From positions 23,994,001-24,058,000 of the forward strand of contig JANTQA010000023.1 in NCBI GenBank assembly GCA_027625915.1: a stretch of 64,000 nt of DNA, written 5' to 3'. The position numbers were made by a program, and so were the translations under genes. This document shows, in pieces, positions 57,432 to 64,000 of the stretch. The notes beneath the pieces were generated by a model, which was not told where the DNA came from, searched no databases, and saw only the letters and a list, made by a program, of their open reading frames with translations. Every line of letters starts with the position of its first letter. The first letter of the stretch is position 1. The DNA comes from Anaeramoeba flamelloides. Lineage: Eukaryota; Metamonada; Anaeramoebidae.

Positions 57432-59578
57432 GCAGCAGCAGCAGCCCTTTAAATCATAGAATACAAATCCAATCACCCAAATCAACAAATATAGAGATTG
57501 AATTTAATAAATTAACAAAGGTCAGTCAATTTTTAACATCTTTTGAACAACAAATATTTAATAAATTTGGGATTTTCTATTGGAATTCAACCAGACAATT
57601 CCAAGTATCAAGTTTTGATTTTTTTCAAATTTTAATTTTAAATAACCATTACCAAATTAAAAAAAATTCTATTTTAAAATTATTTTATAATGGAATAATC
57701 TTGATTGAAAAAAAAAAATCATCACAAAAAAATAAAATCCATTTCAATAATATCTTTATAAAAATTAATGAATTAAATACTGAAAAAAGTGAAATTAGAA
57801 ATGATGTAATTCGATTAAATATTCATTCTTCATCGACAAATAAAATTTTTCAAAAAAAGAAAAGTGTTCTTGTGAAATATATTTCTTTTAAAAATGCTAT
57901 TAATAGAAAAATTTTTTTAACCAAATTGAATTATTATCAAAATAGTTTCAAATTAAACAAATCAAATTCTAATAAAAATCATAATAAATTTGGAAAAAAA
58001 AAAAAAGAAAAAAAAAAATTAGCAAATAATCAAGGAAAGAAAAAAGAAAAAATGGAGTTAAAAAATGATAAAAAACATAATTGGTCGATGCGTAATACTC
58101 AACATTCAACTCGGACATTATCTTTACATTCCAATTCGTCTATTAAATCACTTTCTAATACATTTTCGGATTATGGCAAATACAGTGATGATGACGACGA
58201 TAGTGATGATAATTATGATTATAATGATGATGATGTCGACGATGACGATGACGATGACGACGGTAGTGATAGTAATGATTCATTATCAGAATCAAGTGAA
58301 AATTATTCCGAAATTCATATAAATTTAACAGATAAAGGTAACCACTTCAGGATCAATTTTTTAAATAAAAAATTCCAACGGATTGATTCTGGCAATTTGC
58401 AATTCGATTTTAAAGGGAAAAACATTATTATTAATAGAAAAACCAATTCAGATAAAAATTGTGTTTTATCTCAAATAAACAAAATTTTAATTATTCGGAA
58501 CACAAGTAAAGGCAAAAATAAAAATAAAATAGCAATCTTTGAAACTTTTGATTCAAATTCTTTTATTTTTTCGACAGTTTCAAACCAAAGAAGAAAAGAA
58601 TTAATCAGATCTTTTAAGCAATTAAAAATTTTTATTAATAACAGCAATAAAGTGGATAGTAATAATACTCGAAATAAGAATTTGAAGAGATATTTGGATA
58701 AGAATTTGAATGGCAATATATACCGAAATAAGGCCCATAATAAGAATAAAAATCCAATTTCAAGTCGGAATCAGAATCAGGTCAATGTCAATGTGGATAA
58801 GAATACAACTAATATGAAAACGAAAACGAAAACGAAAACGGAAATGAAAATGACCGAGAACGAGAATAATTCGCAAATTAACAAAATTACAAAAAAAAAA
58901 TTTAAAGTATTATTTTTAAATTTATCTGGTATTGCATATTCATCGGGAGAAATTGAAATTTTTGTAAAACAAAAAATTATTCGATTTAAAATTAATTCGC
59001 CAATTAGTCATAATGAAAGTCCCTTCAATCAAAAATTCATGCAAAAAATTGTGGATCTGAATTTGTCAATAAATCAAATTAATATTAGTAAACATAAAAA
59101 ACAACATTCGATATTAAAAATTTCTGTAATAGATCTCAAAAATGGACAAGATAATTCCTTACTATGCAAATTAAATTCGAGAGAGGAGCGATTTGATTTA
59201 GCAATATTATTAGAACATTTGAAATCACAATCAGAACAAAAAAAAAAAAAAAATCAAACTTTAAAACGCAAAAATGAAAAGGAATTTCAAGTTTTATTGT
59301 TAAATGATCAAAACGAACAGCCAGAACAATTTTCAATTATAATTCAAAATTACTCATGTCTTTTGCAAGATTTAAATGGCATTCAAAAAAGATTTTATTT
59401 ATTTAAAGATGATTTAATCAAAATTGAAACAAATTCAAAAGAAATTGTAAATATACAATTATTAAACCGTCAAAATTTTCGTTTCAAATTAGAAAATGAT
59501 TTAGTTGCTTTCTATTTTTCAGAAATATTAGAATCAATTAAATTATCTAATGACCAACTTATTGAAAAAAAAAAATGA
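53708..59578 (+). CDS. Giant CH-domain protein with about ten PH-like modules
   Basis: Exons 53708-53850 and 53989-59578 join in phase 2 through a 138 bp intron (CA|GTAAAT...AATAAG|T), giving 1910 residues. The N-terminal CH domain (about 1-95) is split by the intron: MDQIETLVWIQNKL, LTNFLTNCLKVLCILSSLPYP, then SKKLKVREEYLFSI and LALLVKIMNYFQ. After a Lys/Glu coiled stretch the protein shows repeated units of alternating strands ending in a helix, at about residues 160-285, 286-474, 642-756, 834-921, 936-1027, 1039-1239, 1252-1367, 1489-1596, 1686-1794 and 1814-1904. Typical closing helices are SNQRRKELIRSFKQL and LVAFYFSEILESI. I read these as PH-like folds; that is inference. Asn runs (54851, 56278, 57186, 57390) and an Asp run (58185-58265) interrupt them. 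Probably a cytoskeleton-membrane scaffold; function unknown. Confidence 0.78.
54851..54900 (+). repeat. (AAC)n coding repeat, Asn run
   Basis: In-frame AAC repeats encode a poly-Asn loop inside the second PH-like module of the CH-PH giant. Confidence 0.9.
57186..57434 (+). repeat. Long (AAC/AAT)n coding repeat
   Basis: Two Asn runs of more than 20 and about 15 codons, separated by a Lys/Arg/Asn stretch and followed by five AGC serine codons, inside module six of the CH-PH giant. Frames on either strand read poly-Thr, poly-Val or poly-Leu and are shadows. Confidence 0.9.
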
Positions 59579-59759
59579 TCAAAATATATGAACACATTTT
59601 TAAAAATATTATCAGTGTAAAATATATCAAAAATGAACTAATTTTTTTTTTTTTTTTTTTTTTTATATAAAGACATAATTAGTTAAATTCTAGAAAATTA
59701 AAAGTGAGTTATTGTTTTTTATTTGCTTTATTTCTGAAAATAAACTAAATTTCGAAATT

Positions 59760-61110
59760 TTCCACACACAACTAAAACAGTTCAAAGAACCACAATAATA
59801 CAATTTCAATCTAAATTGGAAATAGTTTTGATTTTTGAAATATATGAAAATGCTTTTTTTCATCTTTTAGTTTTTTGTTTTCATTTCTCATTTTTTGAAT
59901 TACCTAACTTGTTTCAGTCGATGAATTAAGAATTTTTCGAATGGATTTTTATTCGATTAAAGTTGAGTTCTTCAAAATAGAAGAACTCAAATAAAATTGG
60001 TTGATGGTATCTAACCATGTGTTGGATCAATATTCCTAATAGAATTTAAACAAATTTAACCCATACTTTTTTTTTTCTGGATCACCTAGCTGAAGACCTA
60101 ACACTGGATGAAATTGATGGTATTGATTGGTAAAACATGGGGAAAATTGAAATAAAGAAAAAACTTCATCAAGTCCACATAAAATCAATATAAGACAAAG
60201 TAAATTCATCCAAAGAAGATGAGAACCGGAAACCAAAGAAATACCTAAAGATTAGCCAGTTCCCAGAAAACTTCAAAGAAAAACCGCCCTACTTCAACTG
60301 GAAATCATCAACTACATTATTCAAACTTAAATCCTTTTGTAATGGGTTGAATAGATACACACACAGATGGGAAAAGGGAGTAAATTCCAAATTATACCCA
60401 TTTTGTAACAAAAAAATTCATGACATATACCACTTTATTTGGGACTGTGAAAAAATATGAGAGAAACAGGAAACACTGGAAAAAGCAAATCAAAAATGTC
60501 AATGTTTTGACTATAGTATAATAATCAAAAAAAACACAGATGAATTATTGAGAAAAATGAACATAAAAGAAATCCATGACATTACAATAGAATATCTTTC
60601 GGTCAACATGAATCAACATGCAATTAGGAAAAAGGAGTTCAAGACAAAATAAAACCTATCAGTAAAATTCCTTTAAACCAGAAACTTACTTGTCTCTCTC
60701 AACAATTATTTTAAACCTCTTTATTTTTTCCACTCTTCATTCTTTTCTTTCTATCATTTTTTTACAACTTCTTCATTTTTACTCTTTCTTGTTTTAGAAA
60801 ACTAAATTAAGATTCAAATACTTATGATGGTTGTATCTATTTAGAATACTCTTTGGATTAGAAGCCTCAAATTTAGTCACTTCAAAATTCTCTCTTTAAC
60901 AGATTAGATGAGATTTCGTCTAATCCTTAACAATAAATCCAATACTTTTTTTTGCTGTGTTCTATCCAAAATTTTTAACACACCGATAATTTATTAGTAT
61001 AGATAATTATTTATTTTTTGTTTTAGGACTATTTTAATTGATAAACAATTATTACCATTACGAATTAGTGAATGGTTCTAATTTGGTATTTCTTATTAGT
61101 TTGATTAAAT
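59760..61110. repeat. Family B/G element interrupted by a LINE tail
   Basis: The reversed family B copy runs to AATTTAAACAAATTTAACCC at about 60060, where other copies continue into CACCAATCAATT. LINE sequence intervenes; then family G (AACTAAATTAAG, TCTCTTTAACAGATTAGA) and the terminal CCAAAATTTTTAACACACC lie at 60790-61000. The order suggests a LINE insertion into a composite B/G element. Confidence 0.5.
60070..60660 (+). pseudogene. LINE 3'-end fragment, RT C-terminus with zinc knuckle
   Basis: The frame reads KKYLKISQFPENFKEKPPYF, then LFKLKSFCNGLNRYTHRWEK, LYPFCNKKIHDIYHFIWDCE, a stop codon, and onward to HAIRKKEFKTK and a terminal stop. The PFC...H-x-x-x-x-x-C layout is the zinc knuckle that ends many non-LTR retrotransposon proteins; the first Cys of C-x-x-C has become Tyr. 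Base composition is clearly less AT-rich than the surroundings. The 5' part is missing and earlier frames contain stops. Homologous to 18430-18700. Confidence 0.7.
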
Positions 61111-63894
61111 AAGATTTTTTTTATTAAAAATCGAATTTTGGTTTGTAAAAATTTTGAATTAGGGTTTTAATCTTTCTTTTATTTCAGAAATAACCACAAA
61201 AATTTTCCTTTCTGGTGAGAAATCCTCTAGTTTTTTTTTAGTAAAAAACAAAATTCAGTTCATATTTGAATTTATTTCCTTTATTTTTTTTCTGATTTTA
61301 TTTACTTGATGAAAATTATAGTTGATTCTTTCCAATCAATAAAAATAAAATTAAGGTATACGTATATATAATGGCCATTTAGCGCAACTAATTCATAATG
61401 TACTGAAAATATTTTTTATAGCAATATTTATTAATTTTCTTTAGTTTTTTATTTTCTTAGTTGGACATACTTGATTGTGAAGGATTATTATTTTTTATTA
61501 TTTGATCTTCTTCCTTACATTTTATACATTTTTTTTTTTTAAATAGATTTTAATAAAATAAATTATACGTGAAGAATTTAGTAACAAAGTTAAAAGGGAA
61601 TATATATAAACACCATTTCAAAAATTGTAAGTCACCTAAAATAATAAATTGAAAAAAAAAAATTATCTTTTAGTATTCAAGAACAATTAATAATTAAATC
61701 TGATTTGTAATTCACTTTTAAGTCATTCTAAACATATAAAAATCCATATATTTTAAATAATAAAAAAAAAAATAAAACCAAAAACTAATAAAAAGCTAGT
61801 AACAATTTTTGAAAATGAGCATTACCAATTTTTTATTGCTGAACTTTTACTGAAAAAAAGTTGAGAACCAGATTTTTCACGAATAATTAGATTTATTTTA
61901 AAAGATATTACATAGTCTCAATTTTCAGAGTGATTATTAGTCTTTTCAAAAATCTTTTTTTTCTACATGAACTTTTGCAAATAAAAAAAAAAAGAAATAG
62001 AAAAAGAATAAGAAAAACAAAAGAAAATCAAAATTTTGAAAAAGTTGTACTAAAATTTCAAAAATTAGAAAAAATGATTCTGATCCCAAAATTTGAAAAT
62101 ATTTTTTGAGAAGAATACTGGAACAAACCCTCAAAATAACTTCCATTAACATTATAAAGTGAGTCAAAATTCTTGAAATCTAGGTTAGAATAAAAAATAC
62201 TAAAATAAATTAATGTTTCAGACAAATAAGAGGACTTTTTGTTGAATTGTGTATTGAAAACAATTACTATAAAAAAAAGTTAATTTTTTTTTAATTGTTC
62301 CAAAAGCATTCTGGTGCCGGTATCAGTTTCAATATTTCTTTAAAAAGTTAAGATATCTTCTTCTGACTTTCAAAAAAGAATCAAAATATTAAACTTGATT
62401 CATAAAAAAAAATCACAGTAATCTTGGCGTAGCTATATATCTCTATTGTAAGGAAGTAAGTACATTTTACAATTTTGAAAAATTTTAATTGTGTGAGCAT
62501 TACTGAAAAATATTTTTTGAATCCCAGCAGATATTGAAACTTTAAAACCAAAATCCCATTCGTTGTTAGTCTATTGGTGAAAAGAACCAAAGTAGTCCAG
62601 AGTTGAATCTTTAATTTTTCGATTTTATGAACATTTTTTTATGATTCAATTTTTGGTTTTATTAAATTTGATTTTGTTTCATGAGATGTGTTTATACTCA
62701 TGAGTTTAATTTAATAAAGCAATAAAAAAGAAAAAAAGAGACTCGAAAAGTGGTATTTGAAACAAATCTTTTCTTTTAGAAGACTAAACACAAAAGATCA
62801 CCATTCCAAATAAATTTGTTGAAAATAAGAATGAAAAAAAAAATTTCGATAAAAACCAATTTTTGAAGATTTATTGATTTTATCTTCTTATTTTGTCTGA
62901 ATTCAACTAATTTATAGCCTTGAATTTTGGGTCCAATTACTATTTATAATTATTTAACAAACATTTTGTGACAAATTAACTTTCAAAATTCTAGTTTCAA
63001 ATAATTTATCAAACCAAGCCAAAAAAAAGAAGACTATTTCAAAAAATAAAGTAAAGGAATAAATTCTCGGCATCAAAAAAAACCGTTAAAAAAGATTCAA
63101 ATCAAAATAATTAAAAAATTCAAGAAAAAAATATAATCATTGATTCAGAATTATTTTGAGTTTTTCAATTTAATGGAAAATAAATAATTACCAAATCATA
63201 AGAATTTGTACAATAAAACTTTATTTCTGAAGAGGAATTTAATAAATTTCCTATTTTCTGTACCCAATAAAGAATTAGATGAATTAAATCAAAATAGCAT
63301 TTTTAAATCATTTTTGTTATTCTTTAGAAATAAACAGTAATTTTTTTATCAAAAATTTTACAAACAAAATTTATTTCCATGAGGAATTAAAAACAAAACC
63401 AAATTAAGAAGAAGTAATTGTGTCAAATTAGAGATAAGATCAAGAAATAAATGATTTTTATTTATTTTTTTTTAATCAATTTTTTCAATCTTTTTGATTA
63501 GAGTTTTTTTGTTGGTATGAAAATATCTTATACTAGGATATATTCCAATTTTGTATTTCTTAAAATGTCAATGTATTTGGCTAAAGAAATGATTTTAAGA
63601 ATTCAGTTTCACATAAATGGTGGCACTCAAAAAATGAAAAATGTACTTACCCCCTTAAGGGAGTAGCTACATCATAAGATATGATAAAAATTTGAGAGAG
63701 ATGAGATAAGAATATTTTATTTTAGTGGCATGTGATTGTAGATTCTCTAAAAATTTTTTTAAAAAAATTATTTGTTATTTTTTTTTTTAGTAACTTTAAA
63801 CAATAAAAAAAAAGAGAAAATATTATAAAATAGTTTTTATTTTATTTTTTTTTTTATTAAAATAAACTTAATTCCATTAATTTGGGCAATTTTT

Positions 63895-64000
63895 AAACAT
63901 TTGGAATAATAATAAAAATATGATTTACATCCAATTGGGAAGTAATTTTAATTTAACAAACTATTTCATTTTTTATCTTTTTTGTTTTTGTTGTCATTTT
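63895..64000. repeat. Family B copy, cut by the window end
   Basis: CAATTGGGAAGTAATTTTAA, TTAACAAACTATTTCATTTT and TCTTTTTTGTTTTTG correspond in order to 9555-9645. Confidence 0.5.

Larger units (their letters stand above)
59579..64000. other. 4.4 kb intergenic region, repeats and LINE tail
   Basis: After the CH-PH stop: a T-run (59642-59664), a reversed family B copy (about 59760-60060), a LINE tail (60070-60660), family G and a B terminus (60790-61110), a weak family M match (61990-62120), then AT-rich DNA without recognisable genes. At 63895-64000 another reversed family B copy starts and is cut by the window end. Confidence 0.55.

Noticed and set aside
57026-57452. Overlapping frames of poly-Val, poly-Leu and poly-Thr
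   Set aside because: They are other-frame readings of the AAC/AAT repeat that codes Asn in the CH-PH giant.
60036-60236. A 66-residue minus frame over the LINE
   Set aside because: It is the antisense of the LINE tail.
1-64000. tRNA, rRNA, spliceosomal snRNA and CRISPR-like arrays
   Set aside because: I looked for T-loop GTTCGA/GTTCAA contexts, conserved U1/U2/U4/U5/U6 words and regular direct repeats with unique spacers, and found none convincing.
1-64000. Retrovirus, LTR element or Polinton-type element
   Set aside because: No long terminal direct repeats, integrase, protease, capsid or packaging ATPase signatures were seen; the long inverted repeats belong to non-coding foldbacks.

Overview
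The window is eukaryotic nuclear DNA, extremely AT-rich, from a protist. The evidence is spliceosomal introns with GT-AG ends, low-complexity proteins (runs of Asn, Lys, Gln and Ser), many A/T homopolymers and a dense load of short non-autonomous repeats. All three standard stop codons end the genes, so the code looks standard. The protein set (RalGAP-beta, ADA2, elongin C, uridine kinase, large calponin-homology proteins) suggests a free-living amoeboid or flagellate protist such as an anaeramoebid or amoebozoan. That placement is inference, not proof. I see no bacterial operon, CRISPR array, rRNA, tRNA or virus-like element.

Layout. 1-12780 (minus): the 5' part of a Ral GTPase-activating protein beta subunit gene. 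Four exons are recognisable; one intron is 6 kb, and a 5.5 kb gap must hide at least one further exon. 16245-22060 (minus): the SAGA/ADA adaptor ADA2, whose ZZ finger and SANT exons are separated by a 4 kb repeat-filled intron. 22061-30788: repeats, with a few unassigned open frames. 30789-34253 (minus): a 1154-residue CH-domain protein with a huge basic linker and a beta-rich C-terminus. 40724-41836 (minus): a complete three-exon uridine-cytidine kinase. 48252-49088 (minus): an unrecognised Gln-rich protein. 52879-53265 (minus): elongin C. 53708-59578 (plus): a two-exon, 1910-residue protein with an N-terminal CH domain, apparently followed by about ten PH-like modules. The remainder is repeat-rich intergenic DNA.

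The repeats fall into families that I aligned by eye: TA-flanked Tc1/mariner-type MITEs, four or five other terminal-inverted-repeat families with copies in both introns and intergenic DNA, long foldback palindromes (one nested), two decayed LINE 3' ends carrying the RT-tail zinc knuckle, and a striking cluster of short palindromes at about 50.3-51.85 kb. Introns free of repeats are 120-182 bp long, whereas the kilobase-sized introns are full of these families. Insertion of mobile elements therefore appears to be what inflated them.

The genes do not form one pathway. The best candidate for something undescribed is the pair of CH-plus-PH-like giants. Exon joins were worked out by reading-frame continuity and remembered family sequences, without alignment software.
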